From contig NZ_ATWL01000008.1 in the NCBI RefSeq assembly GCF_000421225.1, positions 115,352-179,351 on the forward strand: a DNA stretch of 64,000 nucleotides, in the 5' to 3' direction. Origin of the DNA: Ruania albidiflava DSM 18029 (GTDB lineage: Bacteria > Actinomycetota > Actinomycetes > Actinomycetales > Beutenbergiaceae). The notes beneath the pieces were generated by a model that was not told the origin of the DNA, did no database searches, and saw nothing but the letters and a program-made list of their open reading frames with translations. Numbering within the stretch: the stretch's first letter is position 1; the number at the start of each line of letters is the position of its first letter. Below, piece after piece: positions 42,058 through 52,463 of this stretch. The translations under genes and the position numbers were made by a program.

Positions 42058-45000
42058 GCTGCAGGATGGTCACCCCGAGCGGGGGCACCCGCAGCTGCAC
42101 TGAGTGGGTGCGGCCGTGCCAGGGCACCGGCTCGGCGGTCAGCGCACCGGTGTTCACCACCCCGGAACCACCGAAGTCCGGATGGTCGGTGCTGAGCAGC
42201 TCCACCCAGTCGCCCTGCCCAGGCACACCCACCCGGTACCCCTCGTGCGGGGTGCCGGAGAAGCTGGCCACCACCACCAGCTCCTCGTCCCCGCCCTTGC
42301 GCAGGTAGGCGAGCACGTTGCGGTCACCGTCGTTGGCCTCCAACCACTCGAACCCGGCCGGGGTGAAGTCCTCGGCCCAGAGCGCCGGGTGCTCGCGATA
42401 GACCCGGTTCAGCTGCCGCAGCATCTGCCGCACCCCGGCATGGGAGGGGGTGTCACCCAGCTCCCAGTTCAGCGACTGCGCCTCGTTCCACTCGGTGTTC
42501 TGCGCGAACTCGCCGCCCATGAACAGCAGCTTCTTGCCCGGGTGGGTCCACTGGTAGGCCAGCAGCAGCCGCACCCCGGCGAGCTTGGCCCACAGGTCAC
42601 CGGGCATCTTCTGCCACAGCGACCCTTTGCCGTGCACCACCTCGTCGTGGCTGAGCGGCAGCACGAACTGCTCGGAGAACGCATACACCAGCGAGAACGT
42701 GAGCTCCCCGTGGTGGTAGCGGCGGTTGATCGGCTCCTCCGCCAGGTACCGCAGCGTGTCGTTCATCCAGCCCATGTTCCACTTCAGCCCGAAACCGAGG
42801 CCGCCGTGGGAGGTCGGGGTGGTCACACCCGGCCACGCCGTGGACTCCTCGGCGATCATCATCGTGCCCGGCGCCACCCGGTAGGCGGTGGCGTTCGCCT
42901 CCTGCAGGAACTGGATCGCCTCCAGGTTCTCCCGACCGCCGCGCACGTTCGGCCGCCACTGCCCGGCCTCCCGGGAGTAGTCCAGGTAGAGCATCGAGGC
43001 CACTGCGTCCACCCGGAGGGCGTCCACGTGGAACTCGGTGAGCCAGTACAGCGCGTTGGCCACCAGGAAGTTGCGCACTTCGTTGCGGCCGAAGTTGAAC
43101 ACGTAGGTGCCCCAGTCCTGCTGCTCCCCGCGCAGCGGGTCCGGGTCCTCGTACAGCGGGGTGCCGTCGAACCGGGCCAGCGCCCAGGCATCCTTCGGGA
43201 AGTGCGCCGGCACCCAGTCCACGATCACCCCGATACCGGCCTGGTGCAGCCGGTCCACCAGGTACCGGAAGTCGTCCGGGCTGCCGAACCGGGACGTGGG
43301 CGCGTAGTAGGAGGTCACCTGGTAGCCCCAGGAGCCGCCGAACGGGTGCTCGGCCACCGGCAGCAGCTCCACGTGGGTGAAGCCCATCCAGGTGACGTAC
43401 TCCACGAGCTGCTCAGCCAGCTCCCGGTAGCCCAGCCCCTGCCGCCAGGAGCCCAGGTGCACCTCGTAGATGCTCAACGGGCCGGAGTGCGGGTCGGTGT
43501 CGGCGCGGGCGGCCATCCAGTCCTGGTCGGCCCACTCGTAGCTGCTCTCGGTGACCACGGACGCGGTAGCCGGCGGCACCTCGGTGGCTCGGGCCATCGG
43601 GTCGGCCTTCATGTGCCAGGACCCGTCGGACAGGCAGATCTCGTACTTGTACCGCTGGCCCGCCACCAGGCCGGGGATGAAGATCTCCCACACCCCGGTG
43701 CTGCCCAGGGAGCGCATCATCGCACCGCGACCGTCCCAGCCGTTGAAGTCCCCGACCACCCGCACTGCCCGCGCGTTCGGGGCCCAGACGGCGAACGAGA
43801 CACCGGCCACCTCCCCGAGCACCGACGGGTAGCGGCGCACCCGGGAGCCGAGCACCTGCCAGAGCCGTTCGTGCCGACCCTCGGCGATCAGGTGCTGGTC
43901 CACCTCCCCGAGCGTGGGCAGGAACCGGTACGGGTCGTCCCGGTCCACCTCGTTGTCGGCGTAGCTCACCCGCAGCCGGTAGTCGGGCACCTCCTCGGCG
44001 GGGAACGCGGCCACCCAGATGCCGTCGTAGACGTGCTGCGCGGGGTGCTCACCGGTGGGCGTGCGCACGGTCACCGCAGTGGCCAGGTGGGCCACCATCC
44101 GGATGGTGAGTACCCCGGTCTGGGTGTCCAGGTGTGGTCCGAGCACGTCGTGCGGGGCGAAGTGGGAGCCGTCCGCGAGGGCCACCAGCACGCTCTGCGG
44201 CACAGGTGCCGGTCGTGCTTCTGCCGATGACGGCGCAGCCGGGGCGGGTCTGTCCGGTCCGCCGGGGCGGGGGCCCGGGGTGGGAAAGATGCCGGCGAGC
44301 AGCCGCTCGCCGTCCGGCGGGGAGTTCTCGGCCACAGTCTGCTCCTCGGTGAGTCGACGGATGCCGCCCAGCGGGATGGGCAGCCAGTCGGGACGGTTCT
44401 TCTGTTCGTACACGGCTTCGTAGAGCGCCTTGTCCAGCTCGAGCGCTCTGAGCACAGTCTGGTCGAGATCACCGCGGGCGGCACGGTATCCGGCGAGGAA
44501 GGCCCCCCGGGCCTCCTCCGCCCAGGCGGGGGCGGCCGCGCGACCCACCGCAGCGGCGTAGTCCAACGAACGCAGCATCCCGGCCACGTCCCGCAGCGGC
44601 TGGTCGCGGCGGCGCCGCTCAGCCAGCGGGCGCAGCGGTTCGCCCTCGAAGTCGAGCACGTACCAGGTGCCGTCAGCGTGCAGCACCTGACCCAGGTGCA
44701 GGTCGCCGTGGATGCGCTGGACGGACCCGGTCGGTGTATCGGGTACGCGTGCGAGCACTGCTTCGATCCCCGCAGCGAACACCTGCAGCGCTGGTACCTG
44801 CGCGAGTGCCCACCGGGCGCGCTCGCGCAGCTGGTCGGCCAGGGATGCTGCGTCCGCCGCGTCCCCGCCGGCGCCGTTGTGGTTGCCTGCAGTCGGCAGC
44901 GCGGCCGTCAGGTGGGTGTGCAGCTCGGCCACGCAGGTGCCCAGGTCGGCCGCCAGCGGGGTCAGGTCCCGTCCGGTGCGGGCATGCTCGCAGGCCAGCT

Positions 45001-45655
45001 CGAACCCGTCCCGGGCGCCTGCGACGAATGCGGTGAGCACGCCCAGGTCGCCGTGCACCTGCCCGGTGTCGGTACCGGGCCAGGTGCCGTCGAGGGTGGC
45101 CAGCACGTCCGGGACGTGCCGCCAGCCGACGTCGCGCAGCGCCGTAGCGACCTCGATCTCTGGGTTGGGTCCCGCGGCGAGCACCCGGAACAGCTTGAGC
45201 TGTGCCGCCGGCCCGGCATCGCGTCCCGGGATGCGCACCGAGGTGTTCGACTGCTCCCCGGTGTGCACCTGACCGGCGGCCGGGTCCAGGTCCGTTGGTG
45301 TGATGCTCGCTCCCGGCCGCGGTGCGGCGGCCGCCAGCCAGCCGCGCAGGAACGCCGGGTGGTGCGGCCCGTCCACCAGCACCTCGTCCGCACCGAGGCG
45401 GGCGACCACCCCCTGGTCCAGCGGCCACGCGGTGGTCGCCACCAGCGGCACCTGCAGCACGGTGCGGGCGGTGCCGGTGCGGCGCAGCTCCAGCAGCACC
45501 ACCGTGCAGGCCGCCTCCTGCTGCGGATCTGGCAGGTCGATCGAGGTGAGCGTGTGCAGTGTGGCATCCGGGTCGTCCTTCGCTGGGAACCAGCGCTGGC
45601 TGCGCACCCAGCCCTCGATCAGGTCCAGCAGCAGGGAGCGGTCCGGCCGGTTCAT
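42050..45655 (-). CDS. glgB: Maltokinase::1,4-alpha-glucan branching enzyme fusion
   Basis: 1201 residues, far longer than either partner alone. Residues 1-455 are maltokinase: the N-terminal cap ([16 protein letters not shown]), then catalytic HGDLHLGQ and [10 protein letters not shown] Pro/Ala-rich linker (about 456-500) leads to GlgB: a CBM48-like domain with [19 protein letters not shown], and a GH13 barrel with D883 in [11 protein letters not shown] as nucleophile, an acid glutamate in MMIAEEST and the transition-state region [14 protein letters not shown]. It would phosphorylate maltose to maltose-1-phosphate and branch the alpha-1,4-glucan that GlgE then makes from it. The start overlaps the treS stop (ATGA), so the operon is glgE-treS-mak::glgB. 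In many actinobacteria maltokinase is instead separate or fused to TreS. Confidence 0.93.
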   Translation of the reverse strand: MNRPDRSLLLDLIEGWVRSQRWFPAKDDPDATLHTLTSIDLPDPQQEAACTVVLLELRRTGTARTVLQVPLVATTAWPLDQGVVARLGADEVLVDGPHHPAFLRGWLAAAAPRPGASITPTDLDPAAGQVHTGEQSNTSVRIPGRDAGPAAQLKLFRVLAAGPNPEIEVATALRDVGWRHVPDVLATLDGTWPGTDTGQVHGDLGVLTAFVAGARDGFELACEHARTGRDLTPLAADLGTCVAELHTHLTAALPTAGNHNGAGGDAADAASLADQLRERARWALAQVPALQVFAAGIEAVLARVPDTPTGSVQRIHGDLHLGQVLHADGTWYVLDFEGEPLRPLAERRRRDQPLRDVAGMLRSLDYAAAVGRAAAPAWAEEARGAFLAGYRAARGDLDQTVLRALELDKALYEAVYEQKNRPDWLPIPLGGIRRLTEEQTVAENSPPDGERLLAGIFPTPGPRPGGPDRPAPAAPSSAEARPAPVPQSVLVALADGSHFAPHDVLGPHLDTQTGVLTIRMVAHLATAVTVRTPTGEHPAQHVYDGIWVAAFPAEEVPDYRLRVSYADNEVDRDDPYRFLPTLGEVDQHLIAEGRHERLWQVLGSRVRRYPSVLGEVAGVSFAVWAPNARAVRVVGDFNGWDGRGAMMRSLGSTGVWEIFIPGLVAGQRYKYEICLSDGSWHMKADPMARATEVPPATASVVTESSYEWADQDWMAARADTDPHSGPLSIYEVHLGSWRQGLGYRELAEQLVEYVTWMGFTHVELLPVAEHPFGGSWGYQVTSYYAPTSRFGSPDDFRYLVDRLHQAGIGVIVDWVPAHFPKDAWALARFDGTPLYEDPDPLRGEQQDWGTYVFNFGRNEVRNFLVANALYWLTEFHVDALRVDAVASMLYLDYSREAGQWRPNVRGGRENLEAIQFLQEANATAYRVAPGTMMIAEESTAWPGVTTPTSHGGLGFGLKWNMGWMNDTLRYLAEEPINRRYHHGELTFSLVYAFSEQFVLPLSHDEVVHGKGSLWQKMPGDLWAKLAGVRLLLAYQWTHPGKKLLFMGGEFAQNTEWNEAQSLNWELGDTPSHAGVRQMLRQLNRVYREHPALWAEDFTPAGFEWLEANDGDRNVLAYLRKGGDEELVVVASFSGTPHEGYRVGVPGQGDWVELLSTDHPDFGGSGVVNTGALTAEPVPWHGRTHSVQLRVPPLGVTILQRA

Positions 45656-47562
45656 CGTGGCTCCAGCGCCAGCCAGAAGAAGTCCCGGGAGCCGAGGGTG
45701 AGGGTGAGCTCACCGTCGACGTCAGCATCGTCGGCAGCGCTGGCTGCGGGCGGGGTGACCGCACCAGGGTCGGCCAGAGACGCAGCTCCGGTGACCGCAT
45801 CGTGACCGGGTGGGTCGAGACCAGGGGCGTGCTGCCCAGCCGAACCCGGCTCAGGCGAGGAGCTCTCGCCCGGAGGCTGCGCCGTCGTCGGCCTGGACCT
45901 GGCAGCGGTGCCCTGCACCCCCACGGCTGGGAACTGCCCGCCCCCGAACACGTCCCGTACGCCCCACCCGGCCAGACCGGGCAGCTGCACGGTGGCCGAG
46001 CGCGGGGTGGCAGCCAGGTTCGCCACGCACAGCATCGTCTCCTCCTCGCTGCGCCGCAGGAATGCCAGCACCGCCTCGTTGTCGCAGACCAGCGGCACAT
46101 AGTCGCCGATGCCGAACACGGGGTGGGCACGGCGCACCTCCAGCATCCCGCGCACCCAGTGCAGCAGCGAGGTGGGGATCGCCAGCTGGGCCTCCACGTT
46201 CAGGTGGTTGTAGTGGTTCGTCAGGTTCTGCACCACCGGCAGGTACAACCGCCCGGGGTCGGTGGCGGGGGAGAAGCCGGCGTTGCGGTCCGGGGTCCAC
46301 TGCATCGGGGTGCGCACCGCGTCCCGGTCCGGCAGCCAGATGTTGTCGCCCATGCCGACCTCGTCGCCGTAGTACAGGCACGGGCTGCCCGGCAGGGACA
46401 GCAGCAGCGCGTGCGCCAGCTCCACCTCCGCCCGGGAGTTGTCCAGCAGCGGGCCGAGCCGGCGGCGGATGCCCACGTTCGCGCGCATCCGTGGCTCCGG
46501 GGCGTACCAGCCGTACATCGCGGCACGTTCCTCGGTGCTGACCATCTCCAGGGTGAGCTCGTCGTGGTTGCGCAGGAACGTGCCCCACTGCGCGCCGGCG
46601 GGGATCGCCGGGGTGTCGGCCAGGATCTGGTCGATGCTGCGGGCGGACTGCTCCCGCAGCGCGTAGAAGATCCGCGGCATCACCGGGAAGTGGAAGCACA
46701 TGTGGCACTCCGGCGCGTCCTCGCTGCCGTAGTAGGCGACCACCTCCTGCGGCCACTGGTTCGCCTCGGCGAGCATCAGCCGGCCCGGGAACTCCGCGTC
46801 CACCATCGCCCGCACCTGGGCGAGCAGCTCGTGCGTGGCGGGCAGGTTCTCGCAGTTGGTGCCCTCCTCCTCGAACAGGTACGGCACCGCATCCAGCCGG
46901 AAACCGTCCACGCCGGTGCGCAACCAGAACCGGATGACGTCGAACATCGCCTCCACCACCCGCGGGTTCTCGTAGTTCAGGTCCGGCTGGTGGGAGAAGA
47001 ACCGGTGCCAGAAGTACTGCCGGCGCACCGGGTCGAAGGTCCAGTTCGACACCTCGGTGTCCACGAAGATGATCCGGGCGTCGGCGTAGGCGTCCGGTTC
47101 GTCGGCCCAGACGTAGAAGTCCCCGTACGGGCCGGTCGGGTTGGACCGGGAGGACTGGAACCATGGGTGCTGGTCGCTGGTGTGGTTCATCACCAGGTCG
47201 ATGATGATGCGGATGCCGCGCGCGTGCGCCGCCTCGACCAGCTCGGTGAAGTCCTCGATGGTGCCGTACTCGTCGGCCACTGCGGTGTAGTCGGACACGT
47301 CGTAGCCGCCGTCCCGCAGCGGGGAGGGGTAGAACGGCGGTAGCCAGAGGCAGTCCACGCCGAGCCACTGCAGGTAGTCCAGCCGGTCGATCAGCCCGCG
47401 CAGGTCGCCGGTGCCGGACCCGTCGGAGTCGGCGAACGCCCGCAGCAGCACCTCGTAGAACACGGCGGTGCGGTACCACTGCGGGTCCTCGCTCAGTCCC
47501 GGCCGGGCAGTCTCGGTGAACGGGCTGGCGCCGGTGAACGTCCCGGCGAACGCGGTGCTCAC
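45652..47562 (-). CDS. treS: Trehalose synthase (maltose alpha-D-glucosyltransferase)
   Basis: 636 residues from GTG 47562, which overlaps the glgE stop. The GH13 barrel has [31 protein letters not shown], the nucleophile D224 in [14 protein letters not shown], the acid E266 in LAEANQW and D334 in [12 protein letters not shown]. It isomerises trehalose and maltose, feeding maltose to the maltokinase domain encoded next. The C-terminal beta domain is interrupted at about 549-614 by a Pro/Ser/Gly-rich low-complexity stretch, before the last strands ([19 protein letters not shown]). The insert is unusual and looks unstructured; the catalytic part appears intact. Confidence 0.93.
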   Translation of the reverse strand: MSTAFAGTFTGASPFTETARPGLSEDPQWYRTAVFYEVLLRAFADSDGSGTGDLRGLIDRLDYLQWLGVDCLWLPPFYPSPLRDGGYDVSDYTAVADEYGTIEDFTELVEAAHARGIRIIIDLVMNHTSDQHPWFQSSRSNPTGPYGDFYVWADEPDAYADARIIFVDTEVSNWTFDPVRRQYFWHRFFSHQPDLNYENPRVVEAMFDVIRFWLRTGVDGFRLDAVPYLFEEEGTNCENLPATHELLAQVRAMVDAEFPGRLMLAEANQWPQEVVAYYGSEDAPECHMCFHFPVMPRIFYALREQSARSIDQILADTPAIPAGAQWGTFLRNHDELTLEMVSTEERAAMYGWYAPEPRMRANVGIRRRLGPLLDNSRAEVELAHALLLSLPGSPCLYYGDEVGMGDNIWLPDRDAVRTPMQWTPDRNAGFSPATDPGRLYLPVVQNLTNHYNHLNVEAQLAIPTSLLHWVRGMLEVRRAHPVFGIGDYVPLVCDNEAVLAFLRRSEEETMLCVANLAATPRSATVQLPGLAGWGVRDVFGGGQFPAVGVQGTAARSRPTTAQPPGESSSPEPGSAGQHAPGLDPPGHDAVTGAASLADPGAVTPPAASAADDADVDGELTLTLGSRDFFWLALEPR

Positions 47563-49574
47563 CGGTGCCTCACGGTGATGATGTGCGCACACCGCCCGTA
47601 GGGGTCCAACCGCACGAACGGCACCGGACCCCAGGCGTAGGTCTCCCCGGTGAGCTCGTCGTGCGCAGTGAACTCGTCCTGGTCATCCAGACCGAGCGCA
47701 GCCATGTCCAGGTGCACCAGCGACTCCCGGGTGGTGTACGGGTCCAGGTTGACCACCACGATCACCGTGTCCGCCTGCCCGGTGGGGGAGTGCTCGGCGG
47801 GCACGCGCTTGGAGAAGCAGAACGTGGCGTCGTCCGTGGTCGGGTGCACGGTCAGGTTCCGCAACCGCTGCAGCGCCGGGTGCGCGCGGCGGATCTGGTT
47901 CAGCCGGGTGAGCAGCTCGGTGATCCCGTGCGTGCGCGCGGCCTCCTCCCAGTCCCGTGGCTTGAACTCGTACTTCTCGTTGTCGATCTGCTCCTCGGCA
48001 CCGGGCCGGGCCACGTTCTCCACCAGCTCGTACCCGGAGTAGATGCCCCAGGTGGGGGAGGCGGTGGCGGCCAGCACCGCCCGGATCGCGAACGCCGCCG
48101 GGCCACCCTGCTGCATGTACGGGGTGAGGATGTCGTGCGTGGTGGGCCAGAACGCCGGGCGCATCACCGCCGCCAGGTCGCCGCTGACCTCGGTGAAGTA
48201 CTCGGTCAGCTCCTCCTTGGAGTGCCGCCAGGTGAAGTAGGTGTAGGACTGGTGGAAGCCGAGCATGCCCAGGGTGCGCATCATCGCCGGCCGGGTGAAC
48301 GCCTCGGCGAGGAAGATCACCTCCGGGTGGCTGGCGGCGACGTCGGCCAGGATGCGCTCCCAGAACGTCAATGGCTTCGTGTGCGGGTTGTCCACCCGGA
48401 ACAGCGTCACGCCGTGGTCGATCCACACCTGCAGCACGTCCCGGACCGCGGCGTAGATGCCCTCCGGGTCGTTGTCGAAGTTCAGCGGGTAGATGTCCTG
48501 GTACTTCTTCGGCGGGTTCTCCGCGTACGCGATCGACCCGTCCGCGCGGGTGGTGAACCACTCCGGGTGCTCCTTCGCCCACGGGTGGTCCGGGGAGGCC
48601 TGCAGCGCGATGTCCAGCGCCACCTCCATGCCCAGCTCGCGGGCGCGGGCCACGAAGTGGTCGAAGTCATCGAAAGTGCCCAGGTCCGGGTGGATCGCCT
48701 CGTGCCCACCCTCGGCCGAGCCGATCCCGTACGGGGAGCCCGGATCGCCTGGTTCGGCGGTGAGCGTGTTGTTCCGGCCCTTGCGGTTCGTGGTGCCGAT
48801 CGGGTGCACCGGGGTGAGGTAGACCACGTCGAAGCCCATCGCCGCGATCCCGGGCAGCCGCTCGGCCGCGGTGCGCAACGTGCCGGAGACCCACTGGCCG
48901 GTCTGCTCGTCCCGGTAGGCACCCTCCGACCGGGGGAACAGCTCGTACCAGGAGCCGTACAGTGCCCGCTCCCGGTGCACGACGAGCGGGTAGGTGGCCG
49001 AGGCGGAGACGTACTCGCGCAACGGCACCTCGGCCAGTACCTGCTGCACCTCCGGTGAGGTGCCGGCAGCCAGCCGGGCCAGCGCCGGCCGGGACCGGTC
49101 GTCCAGGGCGGTGACCGCATCGCGCAGCACCTGCGCCTGGGCCTCGGACAGCTCCAGCTCGGCCAGCGCACGCTGCAGCAGCAGGCCGCCCTCGGTGAGC
49201 ATCAGCTCGGTGTCCACGTCCGCGTGCACCTTCAGCACCGCGTCGTGGCGCCAGGTGCCGTACGGGTCGGACCAGCCCTCCACCCGGAAGCCCCACCTCC
49301 CCTCCGCATCCGGTACCAGGTGCGCCTGGTACCGGTCGTTACCGGGGGAGACGTCCACCATCGGAGCCCAGGAGTGGTCGGTGCCGTCCGGGGCGACGAG
49401 CACAGCGGTGGCGGCCACCGCCTCATGTCCTTCTCGGAACACGGTCGCCCGGACGGGCACGGCCTCGCCGACCACGGCCTTGGTGGGCCAGCGGCCGTTC
49501 TCCGCGGACGGGCCGACGTCGAGCACCGGGATGCGACCGATCGGGGCAGCGGGAGTGGGGCTGGGAGTAGTCAC
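47559..49574 (-). CDS. glgE: Alpha-1,4-glucan:maltose-1-phosphate maltosyltransferase
   Basis: 671 residues from GTG 49574. The GH13_3 enzyme transfers maltosyl units from maltose-1-phosphate to alpha-glucan. The N-terminal domain has RIPVLDVGPSAENGRWPTKA. The catalytic nucleophile is D395 in TLFRVDNPHTKP and the acid E424 in VIFLAEAFTRPAMM, matching D394/E423 of the Streptomyces coelicolor enzyme with an offset of one. Further family motifs are PPKKYQDIYPLNFDND and YFTWRHSKEELTEYF. It is the first gene of the operon glgE-treS-mak::glgB and is divergent from glgP with 125 bp between. All four enzymes lack signal peptides and act on cytoplasmic glucan. Confidence 0.95.
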   Translation of the reverse strand: MTTPSPTPAAPIGRIPVLDVGPSAENGRWPTKAVVGEAVPVRATVFREGHEAVAATAVLVAPDGTDHSWAPMVDVSPGNDRYQAHLVPDAEGRWGFRVEGWSDPYGTWRHDAVLKVHADVDTELMLTEGGLLLQRALAELELSEAQAQVLRDAVTALDDRSRPALARLAAGTSPEVQQVLAEVPLREYVSASATYPLVVHRERALYGSWYELFPRSEGAYRDEQTGQWVSGTLRTAAERLPGIAAMGFDVVYLTPVHPIGTTNRKGRNNTLTAEPGDPGSPYGIGSAEGGHEAIHPDLGTFDDFDHFVARARELGMEVALDIALQASPDHPWAKEHPEWFTTRADGSIAYAENPPKKYQDIYPLNFDNDPEGIYAAVRDVLQVWIDHGVTLFRVDNPHTKPLTFWERILADVAASHPEVIFLAEAFTRPAMMRTLGMLGFHQSYTYFTWRHSKEELTEYFTEVSGDLAAVMRPAFWPTTHDILTPYMQQGGPAAFAIRAVLAATASPTWGIYSGYELVENVARPGAEEQIDNEKYEFKPRDWEEAARTHGITELLTRLNQIRRAHPALQRLRNLTVHPTTDDATFCFSKRVPAEHSPTGQADTVIVVVNLDPYTTRESLVHLDMAALGLDDQDEFTAHDELTGETYAWGPVPFVRLDPYGRCAHIITVRHR

Positions 49575-49699
49575 AGGTCGAACCTACCGATCGTGGCGGT
49601 GCAGTACATCTCGATGGGCTCCCGGGCTGGTGGTGAGCGTCTCATCCGGGGCCGATCCCGGTGTGCAGCGGGCCCGGCACAGTGGCCTATGCTCGCGAC

Positions 49700-52291
49700 G
49701 TGAGAGCGATTCGACGATTCACTGTGCGCACTGTCCTGCCCGAGCCGCTGGCAGCACTGGACGACCTGGCACTGAACCTGCGCTGGTCCTGGCACACCCC
49801 TACCCGGGAGCTGTTCGCCGGTATCGATGCCCAGCGGTGGAAGGACGTGCACGGCGACCCGGTGCGCCTGCTCGGTTCGCTCTCCCCGGAGCGGCTGGCC
49901 GAGCTGGCCGCCGACGACGCGTTCGTCGCCCGGGTCCGTGAGCTGGGCGCGGACCTGAGCACCTACCTGAGTGACGAGCGCTGGTACCAGGGCGAGCAAC
50001 GCCGTCGGGAATCAGAAGGCGCGGCAGCGCTGCCCGGTGCGATCGCCTACTTCTCCGCCGAGTTCGGCATCACCGGGGCACTGCCGCAGTACTCCGGAGG
50101 GCTCGGCATCCTCGCCGGCGACCACCTGAAGTCCGCCTCCGACCTGGGCGCCCCGATCATCGGCGTCGGTCTGCTCTACGGTGCCGGCTACTTCCGCCAG
50201 TCGCTCACCCGGGACGGGTGGCAGGCGGAGACCTACCCCGTGCTCGACCCGGACAGCCTGCCGCTGTCGCTGCTGCGCGAGACCGACGGCACCCCGGCGC
50301 GGGTCTCCCTGCCGCTGCCCGGTGGGCGGATGCTGCACGCGCAGGTCTGGCGTGCGGACGTGGGCCGCGTGCCGCTGCTGCTGCTGGACTCGAACGTGCC
50401 GGAGAACGACGACCTGGCCCGGCACGTCACCGACCGGCTCTACGGCGGCACCAGCGAGCACCGGTTGAACCAGGAGCTGCTGCTCGGTATGGGCGGTGTG
50501 AAGGCGCTGCGGCTGCACTCTCGGCTCACCGGCGCCCCGGAGCCCGAGGTGTACCACTGCAACGAGGGGCACGCCGGGTTCCTCGGCGTGGAACGGATCC
50601 GGGAGCTGCTCGCCGGCAGCGAGCTCGGGTTCGACGCCGCCCGCGAGGCGGTGCGCGCCGGCACGGTGTTCACCACGCACACCCCGGTGCCGGCCGGGAT
50701 CGACCGGTTCGGGGCGGACCTGATCGCCGAGTACTTCGGCGGCGGCAACGAGGTGCCGGGTATCAGCGTGGATCAGGTGCTGGCCCTGGGCCGGGAGGAC
50801 TATGCCGGCGGCGACCCGGCCGTGTTCAACATGGCGGTGATGGGGCTGCGGCTGGCCAAGCGTGCCAACGGTGTGGCCCAGCTGCACGGACAGGTGTCCC
50901 GCGGGATGTTCGCCGCACTCTGGCCCGGGTTCGACACCGCCGAGGTGCCGATCACCTCGATCACCAACGGCGTGCACGCCGAGACTTGGACCGACCCGGA
51001 GTTCGCCGAGGCGCAGGCCGAGTACTTCACCCCCGCCGAGATCGCCGACGGCTCCGGCTGGTACAAGACCGACGGCGGCATCGACAACGCCACCCTCTGG
51101 CAGCTGCGCCGGGCCCAGCGAGAGCGGCTGGTGGCCGATGCCCGGGTGCGGTCGCGCAAGTCCTGGCTGCAGCGCGGTGCCTCCCCGGCCGAGCTCGGCT
51201 GGGTGGACGGCATCCTGGACCCGGACGTGCTCACCATCGGCTTCGCCCGCCGGGTACCCACCTACAAGCGGCTCACCCTGATGCTGCGAGACACCGACCG
51301 GCTGCGGCGGCTGCTGCTGCACCCGGAGCGGCCGGTGCAGATCGTGGTGGCCGGCAAGTCCCACCCCGCCGACGAGCAGGGCGTGCGGCTGATCCAGCAG
51401 CTGGTGCAGTTCGCCGATGCCGTGGACGTGCGGCACCGGATCGTGTTCCTGCCGAACTACGACATCGAGATGGCCCAGACGCTCTACCCGGGCTGCGACG
51501 TGTGGCTGAACAACCCCCTGCGGCCGCTCGAGGCCTGTGGCACCTCGGGGATGAAGGCAGCACTGAACGGCGCCCTGAACCTGTCCATCCTGGACGGCTG
51601 GTGGGACGAGATGTACGACGGTGAGAACGGCTGGGCCATCCCCACTGCCGACGGGGTCCAGGACGCCGACCGGCGCGACGACCTGGAGGCTGCGGCACTC
51701 TACGACCTGCTGGAGAACACCGTGGCCCCGCGGTTCTACGACCGCACCGACGGGCTGCCGGTGCAGTGGCTGGCGAACGTGCGGCACACTCTGGCCACCC
51801 TGGGTCCGAAGGTCCAGGCCACCCGGATGGTGCGGGAGTACATCACCGAGCTGTACACACCGGTGGCCGAGTCCTCCCGGGAGCTGAACGCCGACGGCGG
51901 CGCCGCGGCCATCGCGCTGGCGGACTGGAAGGCCCGGGTGCAGCAGGCGTGGCCGGCGGTGCGGGTGGAGCACGTGGAGTCCGAGGGGCTGCACGAGGTC
52001 GTGCAGGTCGGGGACGCGGTCACGGTGCGCGCCTTCGTCAGCCTCGACGGGCTCTCTCCGGAGGACGTGCAGGTGCAGGTGGTGCACGGGCGCGTGGGCG
52101 ACGACGACCAGATCGACGAGTTCGAGACCGAGCCGCTGAGCCTGACCGATACCTACGAGGGCTCCCGGTACCAGTTCTCCCGGACGCTGACCCTGGGCCG
52201 GTCCGGACCGTTCGGGTACACCGTGCGGATCGTGCCGGTGCACGCCGGACTCGCGGGCTACACCGAGCTAGGCCTGGTCGCGACCGCCTGA
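49700..52291 (+). CDS. glgP: Alpha-glucan phosphorylase (DUF3417 type)
   Basis: 863 residues from GTG 49700. The N-terminal DUF3417 domain (ALDDLALNLRWSWHTPTREL) marks the actinobacterial/thermophile phosphorylase branch. The catalytic domain has AYFSAEFGITGALPQYSGGL, HCNEGHAGFLGVERIREL, TNGVHAETW and the PLP-lysine segment LEACGTSGMKAALNGALNLS. It releases glucose-1-phosphate from alpha-1,4-glucan, the opposite direction to the divergent GlgE operon. TATGCT at 49688-49693 ends 6 nt before the GTG, suggesting a leaderless transcript. Its stop is the first base of a 20-bp tandem repeat. Confidence 0.94.
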   Translation: MRAIRRFTVRTVLPEPLAALDDLALNLRWSWHTPTRELFAGIDAQRWKDVHGDPVRLLGSLSPERLAELAADDAFVARVRELGADLSTYLSDERWYQGEQRRRESEGAAALPGAIAYFSAEFGITGALPQYSGGLGILAGDHLKSASDLGAPIIGVGLLYGAGYFRQSLTRDGWQAETYPVLDPDSLPLSLLRETDGTPARVSLPLPGGRMLHAQVWRADVGRVPLLLLDSNVPENDDLARHVTDRLYGGTSEHRLNQELLLGMGGVKALRLHSRLTGAPEPEVYHCNEGHAGFLGVERIRELLAGSELGFDAAREAVRAGTVFTTHTPVPAGIDRFGADLIAEYFGGGNEVPGISVDQVLALGREDYAGGDPAVFNMAVMGLRLAKRANGVAQLHGQVSRGMFAALWPGFDTAEVPITSITNGVHAETWTDPEFAEAQAEYFTPAEIADGSGWYKTDGGIDNATLWQLRRAQRERLVADARVRSRKSWLQRGASPAELGWVDGILDPDVLTIGFARRVPTYKRLTLMLRDTDRLRRLLLHPERPVQIVVAGKSHPADEQGVRLIQQLVQFADAVDVRHRIVFLPNYDIEMAQTLYPGCDVWLNNPLRPLEACGTSGMKAALNGALNLSILDGWWDEMYDGENGWAIPTADGVQDADRRDDLEAAALYDLLENTVAPRFYDRTDGLPVQWLANVRHTLATLGPKVQATRMVREYITELYTPVAESSRELNADGGAAAIALADWKARVQQAWPAVRVEHVESEGLHEVVQVGDAVTVRAFVSLDGLSPEDVQVQVVHGRVGDDDQIDEFETEPLSLTDTYEGSRYQFSRTLTLGRSGPFGYTVRIVPVHAGLAGYTELGLVATA

Positions 52292-52346
52292 CCGAGCCCG
52301 CCGGCACCTAACCAAGCCCGCCGGCACCTAACCAAGCCCGCCGGGG
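52291..52346. repeat. 20-bp tandem repeat after glgP
   Basis: Nearly three copies of ACCAAGCCCGCCGGCACCTA: 52291-52310 (one mismatch), 52311-52330 and 52331-52346 (partial). It begins at the glgP stop. Each unit holds GCCGGC, so stem formation is possible. Confidence 0.75.
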
Positions 52347-52355
52347 GTGCGGTTA

Positions 52356-52393
52356 CCGTCGATTTTCCGGCCATAATCGACGTCAACCACACC
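52356..52393. repeat. Hairpin repeat, left copy
   Basis: 38 bp, matching 53426-53463 at 36 positions in the same orientation. It contains the perfect inverted repeat CGTCGATT-N10-AATCGACG (52357-52382). It lies 71 bp before the AbiEi-type gene start. Confidence 0.75.
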
Positions 52394-52463
52394 GCCGGCG
52401 GGGCGCTCAGCGCTGTCCACAGGGCCACTCACCGGTCCGGCGCTGCTGTGGTCCGATCGAGGG

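Noticed and set aside
49703..49720. GCGATTCGACGATT near the glgP start as a fifth LacI operator
   Set aside because: Only part of the palindrome is present, and it lies in conserved codons of glgP.
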